Notes: a model not told the origin generated them from the sequence alone. A stretch of 64,000 nucleotides of DNA from Cycas panzhihuaensis (GCA_023213395.1 CM041465.1:241683741-241747740), one strand, 5' to 3'; shown: positions 1 to 11,920, counted from the first letter of the stretch. Program-made: numbers and translations.

Positions 1-247
1 TTTAATGATAAGAATAAATACATATCCTTTCTCAAGTTCTCAAGTGGTGTCTGCATATATTTATAATGGTGTTCATCTCATGAGTAGCCTATCATGTCTC
101 TTGAACCTTTACATCATCAAATAACATCTTTACATGGATATGTATACATCTTACATATCTTAATGTATGTGAATAGTGGGATTGTGTATATGTCATATCA
201 CACTAATATTAAACATTACATATGCGATTAAATCACATATTCCAACA
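1..247 (-). repeat. copia-type 3' LTR fragment (CopD), cut by window edge
   Basis: On the minus strand an LTR-like start TGTTGGAATATGTGA begins at 247. It is directly preceded by a purine-rich tract (AAGGGGAAA) that looks like a polypurine tract, so this should be a 3' LTR with its internal region at higher coordinates. The LTR runs off the left edge and no partner LTR is visible. The copia assignment rests only on the LTR start and tract. Confidence 0.5.
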
Positions 248-255
248 TTTCCCCT

Positions 256-1066
256 TAATGTTTAATGTCTTTGAACCTTCATCTTTAATTCTTCAATCTC
301 CTTGGTCTTTAACCTATATGTTGGATATTATTACATATATCCTATATCACAGAATATCTAACTATCACTTATAACCTATAATCTATTATATCATTCATAT
401 GCTTCTCTCTTGTAAACATTAATATGTATACCTATATCAACCTATATGAAGTCATCTATGATCATTAATGACTATATATGAATAATTAACCTATAATATA
501 AATCATCATTATTCACTAATATCAACATCAATAATATCATCATATATAAATTATTTTCTTCAACATCTTTATATCTTCACCTGTATAGCTACTTTTATCA
601 ATATTCTATCAACTCAATTGTCAAATCAATAAATAAACAAATTAATATCTAATTCCATATAAAATAATTACCATCTACCAAAATACATTGGTAACTAATC
701 TTTATAATCATGAGTTCTCTAGGTAATTGCTTCAAATACATGGTTTACTAGCTTTTAGATTACTTGTACAAGAGTAGAATAATCTTCACTCTTGCATATG
801 AATTAGAACAATATAATTAAGTGTGTTATGTAAAAGTAATTTATCAAACCTATACTTGCCTTTTACAAAAAGGATTTATTTTTTCTTTGTATGCTTCTTT
901 ATTTGCAAACTTTAATAGCTTTCTTTTAGCATCCATTAATTAAACAATGTCAACAACAAACCAATCATCTCAAAAATAACTAACTCTAGAAATAAGTTGA
1001 ATTACTTAGCTAAAACAAGTTAGATATAATAAGGTATCATTAATATATATTTCCATGCCTCTTTTC
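256..1066. other. AT-rich stretch, no gene recognised
   Basis: This is probably the decayed internal 3' part of the minus-strand copia element whose LTR ends at 247. I found no reading frame with recognisable motifs on either strand. Confidence 0.4.
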
Positions 1067-1146
1067 ATACATGGTTAGTCAAATTTCTCAATGAAAAATA
1101 TTTACTTTCATCTTTCAACTAGATAACCTTAACAACTAAATATTAG
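1067..1146. repeat. left copy of an ~80-bp direct repeat flanking CopA
   Basis: The block starting ATACATGGTTAGTCAAATTT and ending TATTAG recurs at 6396-6475, just outside the other end of CopA, with about ten mismatches and a 2-base indel. Its last six bases overlap the apparent start of the 5' LTR, because the LTR also begins with TTAGATAATG-like sequence. Confidence 0.75.
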
Positions 1147-1797
1147 ATAATGTGACAACAATGTTTTGGAGGCTAAAATTTTGACAGGTTAGCAATGCAA
1201 TTTCCTCCTCAAACTTCTTTGGGGGGTTCCAAGGGGGAAAGGAGCCCCCCTTGGCTGGGGGACAAGGGGGATGCCAAAACTCCCCCCATAAAGAGGGGGT
1301 TCATGGGCAATAGCCCTCGACCCAAAAAGCTAACATTGAAAAGAATACTAAATTATAAAGAGAATCAGGGTCATTCACTAAAAATACCCTAAATTCTATG
1401 GTTGAGATTTGTGCCTTGTATGACTCTCTCATATAGCCTAGTTAGGGTGCTTTTCATTATGTTGATGGTGTTCGATATATTAGATGTACTATAAAGAGTT
1501 GGGCAGTTGGTTGTTATTATTGTGAGTATTCTACTATAGATTATATACATTTCTCCATTTTTTTATAATAAAGTTTGATACCTTTTCTCTGTGGATGTTT
1601 CTCTAATACACTGCTAGGGTTTTACCACGTTATATTAGGTGTATATGTGATGCTTTGGATTTCATACTCATTGTATTGTATTATCCTTAGTTTAAGAACT
1701 TGCATGTTAATTTTTAGTTTCGATTCCTGTAACTAGTTGTAAAATAGTTTAGATCTTGGTGGTGCTTTTAGGTTATTGGGACCTTGTCTTCTTAACA
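1141..1797 (+). mobile_element. CopA 5' LTR (Ty1/copia)
   Basis: The sequence from TTAGATAATGTGA to the CA at 1796-1797 recurs at 5807-6395. Shared blocks include ACAATGTTTTGGAGGCTAAA and TTATTGGGACCTT, in the same order. It is followed by a methionine-tRNA type primer site. A G-rich insert around 1220-1275 has no counterpart in the 3' LTR. The exact first base is ambiguous because flank and LTR share TTAG; the usual TG start may have mutated to TA. Confidence 0.85.
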
Positions 1798-1799
1798 AG

Positions 1800-1812
1800 T
1801 GATATTAGAGCC
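1800..1812 (+). other. CopA primer-binding site
   Basis: TGATATTAGAGCC lies two bases after the LTR end. It differs at two positions from TGGTATCAGAGCC, the usual copia site complementary to initiator methionine tRNA. Confidence 0.8.
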
Positions 1813-1869
1813 ACTTTTATTTTTGCAACAAGTTTGTGAAGGTTTTGGTATTAGTGTTTTCTATACCAA

Positions 1870-2628
1870 ATGGTAAAACTACCAAATGCAAAGTTTGAGG
1901 TAGAGAAATTCAATGGCAAGAATAACTTCGAGTTATAGAAGTTGAAAGCATATGATGTTCTAGTATAACAAGATTTATATAGGGCTCTTGCAGGCAAATT
2001 GAAGAAACTCATAAGGATGGACAATGACGAATGGGATGACCTAGACAAAAAGGCTCTTAGTATAATATGATTGTGCTTTGTAGATGAAGTTCTATTTAAC
2101 ATCACAGGGGAGTAGATAGCAGCAATATTATGGACCTAGTTGGAAGGCTTGTATATGACCAAATTAGTGATAAATTGAATCTACTTGAAGAGGCAACTAT
2201 ACTTATTATGAATGAAAGAAGGTATAAAAATTACTAATCATTTAAATATTTTTAATACTCTTATTTGTCAGTTGGATAGTGTTGTTACCTTGTTATATTT
2301 ATTACTAGAATCATGGAATAATATTGTCAACTCAATTAGTTTTAGCACTACAAATGAATTAGACTATGATATTGTTATGAGTGCTTTGTTGATAGAAGAA
2401 GTGAGAAGGAAGTCTAGTCTTGAAACCTTCATACTAGAAGCTATGACAATAGGGGGTAGAGTAATTGAGAGAGGATATAGATCTAGGGACACATTGAGGT
2501 TAAAGTCAAAAGGTAAAAAGAGTAAGCTTAGATGTTGGCACTATAATAAGATAAGTCACCTCAAGAAAGATTGCTTCAAAAGGAAGGAGTTCCAAAAAAA
2601 GGAAGATCCTACCAAGGAGGCTAGTTAG
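1870..2628 (+). pseudogene. gag: CopA gag (capsid and zinc knuckle), broken
   Basis: The first ATG after the primer site opens a frame beginning MVKLPNAKFEVEKFNGKNNF, the usual start of a copia Gag (V-KF-G-N). The frame is interrupted by several stops, mostly TAG, and then runs openly from 2212. Near its C-terminus is a degraded CCHC zinc knuckle (CWHYNKISHLKKDC) whose second cysteine is now Tyr, followed by basic residues. The same frame continues into protease, so gag and pol were one polyprotein. Capsid and RNA packaging are family knowledge; this copy cannot make the full protein. Confidence 0.85.
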
Positions 2629-3225
2629 GTGGAGTTAAATCAAGGTACAAATGATGATATCTTAGTTGCTTCTAATGTTTCCCATTATCATCATGATTAG
2701 TTATTGGATTCAGGTGCTTCACACCACATGTATCCACATAAGAGTTGGTTTTCATCATACCAACCTCTTGATGGTGGTGATGTGCTTATGGGAAATGAAA
2801 TTTCTTGTAAGATAGTGGGCATTGGTAGCATTAGAATTAAAATGCTCAATGGTATAGTGAGAACATTAACTGAAGTTAGACATGTACCTAATATGAAAAG
2901 GAATCTGATTTCTTTGAGTGAACTAGATTCTGGTGGCTATAAGTACATAGGTCATGAAGGAGTCTTAAAGGTATCAAAGGGTGCCTTGGTTGTTATGAAA
3001 GCCTTAAAGAAAGGAAACCTTTACATTTTAGTGGGAAGTACAGATGTCAGCCATGTAACTATAACATCAAAGATAGTAGAAGATCTAGCTCAGTTATGGT
3101 ATCAGAGACTTAGGCATATGAGTGGAAGAGGACTTAAGGTGTTGATGAACTGTAAGTTACTTCCTAACTTACAACTTTTATATTTATCTTTTTGTAAACA
3201 TTGTATTTTTAGAAAGCAGTGAAGA
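2629..3225 (+). pseudogene. pol: CopA protease and GAG-pre-integrase region, broken
   Basis: In the same frame as gag, LDSGASHHM at about 2704 is the aspartic protease active site (D-S-G-A) with the copia-typical HHM that follows. Further on, LWYQRLRHMSGRGLKVL (about 3093) is the GAG-pre-integrase motif (LWH-RLGHMS), with a following H..C...C zinc-binding segment. TAG at 2698 and TGA near 3220 interrupt the frame. Protease would cleave the polyprotein. Confidence 0.88.
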
Positions 3226-3234
3226 CTCAAGTTT

Positions 3235-3990
3235 AAAGTAGGGAGTCACACTAGTAAAGGTGTTTTAGATTATGTACATTCAAATGTGTGGGGACCAACC
3301 CCTATAATATCTTATGGAGGATCATTGTACTTTATCACATTTATAGATGATTACTCTAGAAAGGTATGGGTCTATTTTTTGAGAAGAAAATCTAAAGTTT
3401 TTAGCGTGTTTATGCAATTCAAGGCTCTAGTTGAGAAGAGCATTGGCAGGTCAATCAAATGTCTAAGTATTGACAATAGAGATGAGTTCAACTCCTTGGA
3501 GTTTGAGAACTATTGTAGAGAAGTTGGGATCGAAAGGTATAAGACCACTAGCTATACTCCACAATAGAATGGCATAGTTGAGTGCATGAATAAGACACTC
3601 TTGGAAAGAGCAAGAAGTGTGCTAAGTAATACAGGAGTGGAGCAAGGCTTATAGGCAGAAGTTATTCAAACAACTTACTATTTGGTAAACAGGTCACCAT
3701 CACTTGTAATAGACTACAAGATTCCTGAAGAGGTATGGACTGGACATCTATGTGACTATTTAAATTTGAAAGTTTTTGGTTATGATGCTTATGCCTTAAC
3801 TGATAAAATTCAATGTTCAAAGTTAGACCCAAAATCCAAGAGATGTATCTGTATTAGTTATGGTGATAGAGATGGTGTGAAAGGATATAGGTTATGGGAT
3901 CCTACTGCCCATAAAATCACTATTAACATAGATGTATTTGATGAATCTCCCTTTCTAAAATTAGATAGTATAAAAGTTAAAGTAAAATAG
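3235..3990 (+). pseudogene. pol: CopA integrase core, broken
   Basis: SNVWGPTPIISYGG and YFITFIDDYSRKVWVYFL match the N-terminal half of the rve integrase core with its first catalytic Asp. LSIDNRDEFNS carries the second Asp (usually DNGGEF). TPQ, a TAG in place of the expected Gln, then NGIVECMNKTLLERAR carries the Glu of the D,D35E triad. The C-terminal part (WTGHLCDYLNLKVFGYDAY) is copia-like. At least two TAG stops fall inside. It would insert cDNA into the genome; this copy is dead. Confidence 0.9.
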
Positions 3991-4194
3991 GAGCAAAAAG
4001 TTGAATATCAATAGGTCAGTCTTGAAACCCAACCATCTTTGGAAATAGAAGAGCAAGAAGATCTTTCTGAAGATGAATCTGTAGTAGATTTACAAGAGTA
4101 TGTAGACACTCCTCCACCAACTGTTAGAAGATCTACATGAGTTAGTCATCCATCTAATAGGTATAACCCTTGTATTTCTATTACTTTGGTTTCT

Positions 4195-4920
4195 AATGAT
4201 GGTGAGCCTACATGCTATTAAGAAGTAGTAGATGATATCCATAGTAAGAAGTGGAAGAGGGCTATATAGGAAGAGATAGATGCTTTAAAGAAAAATAATT
4301 CATGGGACTTGGTAGAATTTCCATATGGTAGGAAGACTATTGGTTGCAGGTGGATTTTCAAGAAGAAAATATATGTTGATAGAAATGTTGATAAATACAA
4401 AGCAAGACTAGTGGCTAAAGGCTTTGCACAGAAAGCATGTATTAACTTTCATGAGATCTTTTCACCAATTATCAAACTTGTTTCAATTCAAGTTCTTTTA
4501 GCATTGGTATTTTCTCTTGATTTAGATATGGAGTAGTTAAATGTAAAAGTAATTTTTCTATATGGAGATTTAGATGAGGAAATCTATATGGATCAGCTAG
4601 AAGGGTTTATATAGGATGGCAAGAAAAAACTTATTTACAGGCTTAGGAATCATTATATGGCCTAAAGCAATCACCCAGGAAATGGTATAAGAAGTTTGAT
4701 GCCTTCATGGAGAACCAAAATTTCAAAAGAAGTGAGTATGATCATTGTGTTTACTTTAAATTCTTAGATAATGGGTTATTCATTATCTTGGTATTATGTG
4801 TTGATGACATGTTGGTTGCAAGCAAGAGCATGATAGAAATCAATAAGTTAAAGGCTCAATTAGCTAGAACTTTTTATATGAAGGATCTAAGTGCTACAAA
4901 ATAAATCTTAGGTATGGAGA
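4195..4920 (+). pseudogene. pol: CopA reverse transcriptase, broken
   Basis: RT signatures appear in order: WKRAI-EEIDALKKN-SWDLV, then GCRWIFKKKIYVDRNVDKYK, then KARLVAKGFAQK. The catalytic region reads LCVDDMLVASKS at about 4797, a YVDDML variant with Cys for Tyr. A frameshift lies between about 4540 and 4700, because segments before and after are in different frames. Stops at about 4267, 4534, 4612 and 4645 are TAG. Order IN then RT identifies Ty1/copia rather than Ty3/gypsy. Confidence 0.9.
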
Positions 4921-4949
4921 TACATAAAGATAGGAAAAATGGTAAGTTA

Positions 4950-5745
4950 TAGTTATCATAGTAGAAATATGTGGAGAAGGTGTTAACCAGGTTTGGTATG
5001 GCAAATATGAAACCAGTGAGTATCCCATTAGCTTCCTATTTCAAGATTTCTTCGAGTATGAGTTCTAGTAATGAAGAAGAAAAAGATTATATGTCTCGTG
5101 TACCTTATACTAGTGTAGTAGGAAGTTTGATGTATGCCATTGTATGTATAATACCTAACATTTTACATGCAGTCGATGTAGTTAGAAGGTTTATGGAAAA
5201 TCTAGAAAAGGAACATTGGACAGTAGTGAAATGGATGCTTTATATTTGAGAGGCACAAGTGACTATTACATGAACTTTAGAGGTACAGGTAATTAGGTTG
5301 TGGATATGTTGATTCAGACTCTCCAAGAGATTTAGATAAGAGATGATCTACTTCAGGTTATGTATTTACTCTTGCAAATGGTCCAGTTAGTTAGATGTCA
5401 AAATTATAGAGCATAATTACATTATCGACTACAAAAGTTAAATATGTTGCTATAACACATGCTTGTAAAGAAGCAATATGGTTGTAGGGTCTATTAGTTG
5501 AGTTGGAAGAAAATAGGAAAAGGTGAAGGTGTTTTGTAATAATCAAAGTGACATTTACTTAGCAAAGAATCCAGCTTATCATAGTAGGATAAGGCATATT
5601 ACTCTTAAGTACCATTTGTTAGATAGGTTATGGAAGTAGGTAGAGTGACACTTGAGAAGGTTAACACGAAACAAAATTATGTTGATATATTCACAAAACT
5701 AGTACTATTAGAGAAGTTCAAATGATGTTTGACTTCTCTTAGCTT
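4950..5745 (+). pseudogene. pol: CopA RT C-terminus and RNase H, broken
   Basis: After the RT palm, VPYTSVVGSLMYAIVC (about 5100) is the copia connection motif (YRS-VGSLMYA). YVDSDSPRDLDKRRSTSGY at about 5300-5355 is the RNase H start, and a later segment reads SIITLSTTKVKYVAIT (usually TALSTAEAEY). NYVDIFTKLV near 5678 is the usual copia pol end. Several stops interrupt it. It would remove the RNA template during reverse transcription. Confidence 0.87.
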
Positions 5746-5806
5746 ACAGAAAAGGTGATGAATGGTCTAGGAAAGGTATCAAGTAAATTGTTATTAAGGT
5801 GAAGAT

Positions 5807-6395
5807 TTTTAGATAATGTGAGAACAATGTTTTGGAGGCTAAAATTTTGACATGTTGGCAGCGTAGTTCCATCCCCCCCCCCCATGCAAAGAGGGGGTTC
5901 AGGGGTGATATCTCTGAACCCAAAAGGCTAATACTGAAAAGCATACTAAATTATAAAGAGAATTGGGGTCGTTCATTAAAAATACCCTAGATTCTATGGT
6001 CAAGATTTGTGCCTTGTATGACTCTCTTATATAGCCCGATTAGGGTGTTTTTTATTATGTTGATGGTGTTTGATGTATTGGATGTACTATGAAGAGTTGG
6101 GTAGTTGGTTATTGTTGATGTGAGCAGTCTACTATAGATTACGTATATTTCTCTATTATTTGATAATAAAGATTGATACCTTTCCTACGTGGATGTTTCC
6201 CTAGCAGACTGCTAGGGTTTTATCACATTACATTAGGTGTATATGTGATTATTTGGCTTTCTTATTCATTTTATTGTATTATCTCTAGTTTAAGAATATG
6301 CATGTTAAATTTTAGTTTTAATTCCTGTAACTAGTTGCAAAATAGTTTAGATCTTGGGGGCAGTTTTAGGTTATTGGGACCTTATCTTCTCAATA
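5807..6395 (+). mobile_element. CopA 3' LTR and preceding polypurine tract
   Basis: This copy matches the 5' LTR at 1141-1797 along most of its length but lacks most of the 5' LTR's G-rich insert, replaced by a run of C at about 5870-5883. A purine tract AAGGTGAAGA (5796-5805) stands just before it, as expected for the plus-strand primer. It ends CAATA at 6395, and the right flanking repeat follows at once. Confidence 0.85.
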
Positions 6396-6475
6396 ATACA
6401 TGGTTAGTCAAATTTCTCATTAAAAAAAAAATTCTTTCATATTTCAACTAAACAACCTTAACAACTAATTATTAG
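6396..6475. repeat. right copy of the ~80-bp direct repeat flanking CopA
   Basis: It starts ATACATGGTTAGTCAAATTT directly after the 3' LTR and ends ATTATTAG, matching 1067-1146. Beyond it the two flanks differ (CTGGATAACATC here, LTR on the left). Confidence 0.75.
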
Positions 6476-7707
6476 CTGGATAACATCGATAGCTAATTTG
6501 GTATGCTAATAAATAATCATGAGACTTTTCCTTGTCTTATTAATAGGTGGAATTCTCTCTCAATATCCTTATCTCTCTAATCAAATAACAAATTAAATAC
6601 CCTTATTAAATACAAGGTAGTGTCATCATTCATCAAATAGGTATCATTCATTCAACATTAAAAATCTATTTAGATAACTAGATGATCTATTCATTTAATT
6701 AGTGTTGTATACGTACAATAAACTAAATGTGATTTTCGAAGGGGAATTTTTCATGTCCAATATTTTAATAAATTTTGATTTTAATAATTCGTCAAATATT
6801 TTTCACTTCATAAAATTTTTAATTATTTTTAAATCTTTAAATATCATAAATAAGCCATAAATTGATCACTTTTAAATGATACTTACTTTTTATTAATTCA
6901 TCACTAAAAAATAATATCACTATCATATTAAGAGCCTTTAAAAGCATTAAAATATCCTAAAATTTATTTCAAAATGGTTATAGAGTATAACTTTTATGAG
7001 ATTTATAGTACTTTCATCAACTTTACCCATTATTTTCTCTATATTTTGCTATCTAAAGTATGCATTGTGACCGCTCATTTTAGTTGTCTCAAAGTGTTCT
7101 TTCCAACACAACTAATAACACTTGATTCTAGCATCCTAGTGAAAAGTTATGATAGAAAAAGTACTAATGTATTATGAAACTATATATAATCTTTAATAGA
7201 TAGACTTTATATTATAAAAATAAATTTAATTTAATTTATAATTTTTGTAAACACAAAAGAATTCTAATTTAATTTAATTAATTTTAGAGTATGCCCCCTT
7301 CTCGACTAAGCCCCGAATCATGTCAGGACTCCATATAACCTACTGCTTAAGATTAGGGGCTATGCATTGGATCTAAAAATTTATCAAAAATAACTTGATT
7401 TTTTAAAACACTTATAAAATTATTTATATCATCAAAAAGTCATCTATGCAAAAGAAATTTAGATCTATAATTTTTTTTTTTTTTACATGAAACCTCTAGA
7501 TATTTGATTCTTATATGTGGGTGATCTACCATAGTCTTCATTATCTCTGATCTATGGTTGTACATTTATATTCATCTTCAATTGTTGATGGTATGACAAA
7601 GGCTATGATGTATGACATCTCTATGGGTGACTCTTTAATTTTCTATATTTATTGTCTCTAGAATAATGACTATGATTCTTTATGTTCAGAGTTTACTTAG
7701 TATGGTT
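6476..7707. other. AT-rich intergenic DNA, nothing recognised
   Basis: There are no convincing coding motifs on either strand. The stretch includes a poly-T run at about 7470-7484. Confidence 0.4.
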
Positions 7708-8029
7708 TGTTGGGTTAATGCTCATCACATGACCCCACCTTTGAGTATGCAATGCATAAACTTCAAAGGTAAGTTAGGTAAGTTCACATTTAATATTATG
7801 CATTATTTAATATTAATTCGAATTAGAGGTTGAGGAGGTTTCCCTCCTCCCTCAAAATATAAATATCATGCGGTTCTATACCCTAGTGTTCATCAACACC
7901 ACCTATTCAAGGATTTTTATGTACTTTTGAGCAATATGGGTTAATACTAATGATGTTTTGCATGTTACATACTATGGATTGAGTATTTTTAGTTTACTAT
8001 TTTGCTCTGCTCTCTGCCATTAAGTTACA
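7708..8029 (+). mobile_element. copia-type LTR (CopC)
   Basis: This is an LTR-sized segment starting TGTTGGGTTAATGCTCATCA and ending in CA, two bases before a perfect copia primer site. It contains a TATA-like AATATAAATA near 7855, preceded by the pyrimidine-rich CCCTCCTCCCTC. No second copy is found in the window, so the partner LTR is lost or too decayed to see. Confidence 0.65.
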
Positions 8030-8031
8030 TT

Positions 8032-8044
8032 TGGTATCAGAGCC
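8032..8044 (+). other. CopC primer-binding site
   Basis: TGGTATCAGAGCC is the exact copia primer site complementary to initiator methionine tRNA, just after the LTR end. Confidence 0.8.
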
Positions 8045-11000
8045 AAAGGGTCTTCTACAAACTGGTCATAGCCATATTACTAGGTTCTTCATGTTTTATG
8101 TTTTAGATATAAATATATATATTTCTCTCATATACTTTTTTCATTATATTTTAAAAATTTATTTTTATTTATAGCTCCGTTTATGTGAGTATATTCTTCT
8201 GTGATATACCTATTCTGAGAAGAAACCTTGATTTGCATTTATCCATCTTATTTCAAGTGAGTTTGGAGATCATATATGCCTTCATCTCTGCTCAGATCTA
8301 TGTGGTTGTTAAAGCTCCATCTTCGCTCTCTTCACTTTGATGTTTTAACTATCATAGGGCTGATTTTTATATATATTGTTCTTTTACATTTATATTACCT
8401 ACCATTTATTTATCAATCTTTAACTATAATACACCTTCGAGAGAGAGTACATAGGTAAAATCATCCAAAGGAAAAATCAAAGGCGTATCTCTTCCTCTTA
8501 CTTTGTTTCTAGATATGGCCAAGATACTCCTTGGTCACATCTAAATCTAAAATACTGACCATCTTGTCATCAACCACACGAAGGATATCCTAATACACAA
8601 CAGTGAGTTTCCTCCCTTTGCTGCTTACTGTGACCATCGATCTAGGAATAAGCTCAACGTACTCTACCTGAGTCTACATGCTCTACTTAGTGATTGACAC
8701 TAGTCTTATGGATTAATTTCTTGATCTTGGAGATGCCTACATTGCTCACCCTTGCCTCTGCATCCTATGGTGTCTCATCTATTTATTTAGCCCTTCTCCT
8801 GTGTGGCCTCTATAGGCACTCCCTCTAGTGGCATCCCTACATGTTTAGCCCCTTTGCCTATGTGTCTTATGTGGTCTCCTAGTGAACATAACAATTGAAT
8901 CGTGATTGTTTATGGAGTGGATCTGTGTTTCTTCTTCAATCGCCTTTTGTCTTCATCTCTTGATTTGCACCACCAACTATTCCTTTTTCCCTTTTATTTT
9001 TTCTTGTATATATGTGTGTGTGTGTGTGTTCATTTGGTGAGTGTACCCTCTTCTATCAAAAATTCATATTTTGATATGTTTTATCAAGTTTTTAATCGAT
9101 TTATTTTGTGTAGTATTGTGAGTAGGTAGCCCATTAATGGGCATTCAATTTCTGATGGGATATTTAACTTTTCAAAGGTTTGTAATAAATTAAATTAAAT
9201 TTTATAAGCTTTCAAATCCATTTATAGAGGAGGTTATCCCCCTTAAGGCCTCAGCCTCTAGTCTTGTAACATTCACATGATCTTAGCTATTCATTGAAAG
9301 GGCTTATTTTAACATTATAAAAAAATTCTTTTTTTTTTTTTTAATTTATTTTTCATATGAAGGGTACTTGGTGTTTTTTTACCATATCTTCTCATTGGAG
9401 TACCAGTTTCTAATGAAACCTATTCCATTATGACTGAAATTTTGAGGGCTATAGTGTAGACTAACTACTTGTTATTTTAGGATCAAATTTGTCATTTTTC
9501 TAATGATCTAAAATCAACCCTTTTTCAGTTTTTGATTTATTAAATATAAAGAGGACATCTCACTATTTTTGGTATAACTCTTCTGTCTGACATCAAATTT
9601 TAAATTTGTCACTTTTATTAGAAAGCTAACTCATTTCTCCTTATACTAATATATTTATTTGTAAGTTTAATTTTTTTTTTTGTAGATGTTCAAAGCTAAT
9701 AAGGTTAAGGTACTCAAGTGCTCCTAGTTCTTTATTATTTCATATTTTTTAAACATTGTTTCTCAAGTTTAATTGACTTAAGGTATATTAAAAAGCTTGT
9801 AATTTATATTTGATCTTATTTACATTATTTCATAACTTTTTGATCCCCTTGGCTCTGGTTAAGCCCACAAAAGGGGTCATTTTGCTTGATCATTAATAGT
9901 TTGAGTTACAGGAGCCTATTCTCCAAATGGTCAAATTCGTTGGAAAGATATTTTAATATTCTTCAATCTAGTATAGTTTTATTTAAATTTGATATTATTT
10001 TAGTAAGACTTTAGAGCTGGTAAACTTGAGCATCTAATTTTACCCTAACAAGCTTATTTCCTTAACTCTTTAAGGAGTTTTTTATTTTAACCAAGTTATA
10101 TTTTCTTTATTGATTATTCATTATACATTTTTTAAGCTTTTATTTGGCTCTCATATAGTTTTTCTAGGCTGACTTGAAGTAGAAGATAGATTTCATATAC
10201 CTAAAGTGACCAATAAGTGAAGTAGGCTTATATATCAAAATGGGTACATTTATTTATTTTAAACTCTCTTATTAGAACCTTTTCTTAATATTTTTCATCA
10301 TTTTAAAGAAAAATATATATTTCAAAATTCTTGCCTTATACATCTTCACTTATGGTAAAAAATAATAGTAAATTATCTTGCATATTTGAAAAGAAATTCA
10401 TTTCATTTTTAATTAACTTACTTGAGCCACTTATCTCTATTGAAAACTTTAAGATTTATTCAAATACTTCTTTGTATTAAACACAATTTGAATTTATATT
10501 TGCTAAAAGCATTCAAAAGAGGCATATATATCCTTATTGTTTCTTCATCATATCAAATAGGAAAAGGAATGTGTATTTCATCAATATTATTTATTTGAAG
10601 AAAAGTTCATTAGTTGCTTATTTTCAATAAGAAAGTTATCTTCTTTCAAGCACTTCTTCTTGTTTGATCATCTTATTTTAAAGAGTATTTGTAATCGTAC
10701 ATCCTAAGTTCATTAGTTTATTAGATTTCTTATTCATTCTAAAGGCATATTTTTGAAAAGTACATAGCACAAGCATAATTACAAGTCCTTTCTTAACAAT
10801 TATATGCATCAAAAGTTCAATTAGCTTTCTTGATTTAAGGACATTTAATATTGGAAGCTTTATTAATTCATTGTTTCATTTATAAACGCTGCATAGTTAT
10901 TTGTGCACCTTATTTCTCAATAGATCATTTCAATTTCAAAGGAATTGATTTTCATATTAGCATTCATTTTTGGTTTATCAAAGAAGTTATTACTTGAATA

Positions 11001-11321
11001 TTTTCTTCAAAAGTTTATTATATTGTTTATTCAATCTTGCTTAGTAGATACTGTTCTCCATTCAAACTATTTCTTTTTGTATAAAAAGAACCTTTCAAAA
11101 CCCTAAGCAAGACCACATCATTGATAATTTATTTTCATCATTGATTAATTATTTTTTAAAAAGACGTTAGCTTGCATTCTTTTTAGTTTATTTAGAAGGA
11201 ATATCTTTGTCATTTACTTCATTTATCATAAGTGTATTAAAAATCATAAGTGTTCATTTAAGGATTTATCTTCTTATTTGAAAATCATATTTTTGATTAT
11301 GTACTAAAGTTCATTTTACAA
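8045..11321. other. long AT-rich leader or insertion region, mostly unrecognised
   Basis: There are 3.3 kb between the CopC primer site and the next copia gag remnant, far longer than a usual copia leader, so insertions are likely. On the minus strand at about 8510-8720 one frame reads as plausible protein (VELIPRSMVTVSSKGRKLTV, one stop, then DILRVVDDKMVSILDLDVTK), but I cannot assign a family. A (TG)n run lies at 9013-9030 and a poly-T run near 9331-9345. Nothing else was recognised. Confidence 0.35.
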
Positions 11322-11914
11322 TGGTAATAAATCTAAATAAAATAAGATTTCCTATATTTGATGGTCATGATTTTCAACGATGAAGTAAAACAATATAAAC
11401 ATACTTTATTACAAATGATCTTTGGAGATATGTAAGAGATAGATATGAACTAAATACTAAAGAACATATAAAAAAGAATAATGAGGCCTTAACCATATTA
11501 TTTTGTACCATAGATGACAATATATTTTTAAGTGTTTATGAAATGACCACATCCAAATCTGTATGGGATATATTACAATATGTTTATAGAGGAGAAACCC
11601 TAAATGTGAATGAGTTTAACTATGATGATGTTGTACATGTGAGACAGATGTCAAAGCAGGTTTATTGTGTTGAAAAGACTACTAAAGAAGACTTAAGTCA
11701 AATGAATGATCAGATTTATACACATGAAGATGATCCTTTATTTGAGGGGGAGAAACCTTACGACATGATAGCTACTCATAAAACAAAGATTCTAGAAAAT
11801 AAAGTCAAAGATATAACCACTCATCCCCATTTGAAGCAAGTCACACTTACTTGGAGATTTTTTGAACTACTTAATATTAAGGAGATACACATTACTAAAA
11901 GGATGATAAGGTAA
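11322..11914 (+). pseudogene. gag: copia gag remnant (UBN2 type)
   Basis: After an ATG at 11322 and an early frame slip, one frame reads FPIFDGHDFQR, a TGA where Trp is expected, then SKT. That is the copia Gag start (F-G-N/D-Y--W). It is followed by DLWRYV, then by AL-ILFCTIDD and SVWDILQYVYRGE, the UBN2-type pattern (A---I---L-D------A-T-KE-WD-L). The segment from 11543 is open for 123 codons; beyond DPLFEGEK the similarity fades and no protease or pol follows. It may belong to CopC, whose primer site lies 3.3 kb upstream, or be a separate fragment. Confidence 0.65.
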
Positions 11915-11920
11915 GTCGAT

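Noticed and set aside
1195-1392. Open frame of 65 codons in the CopA 5' LTR
   Set aside because: It runs through the G-rich insert and is absent from the 3' LTR; no protein similarity is evident.
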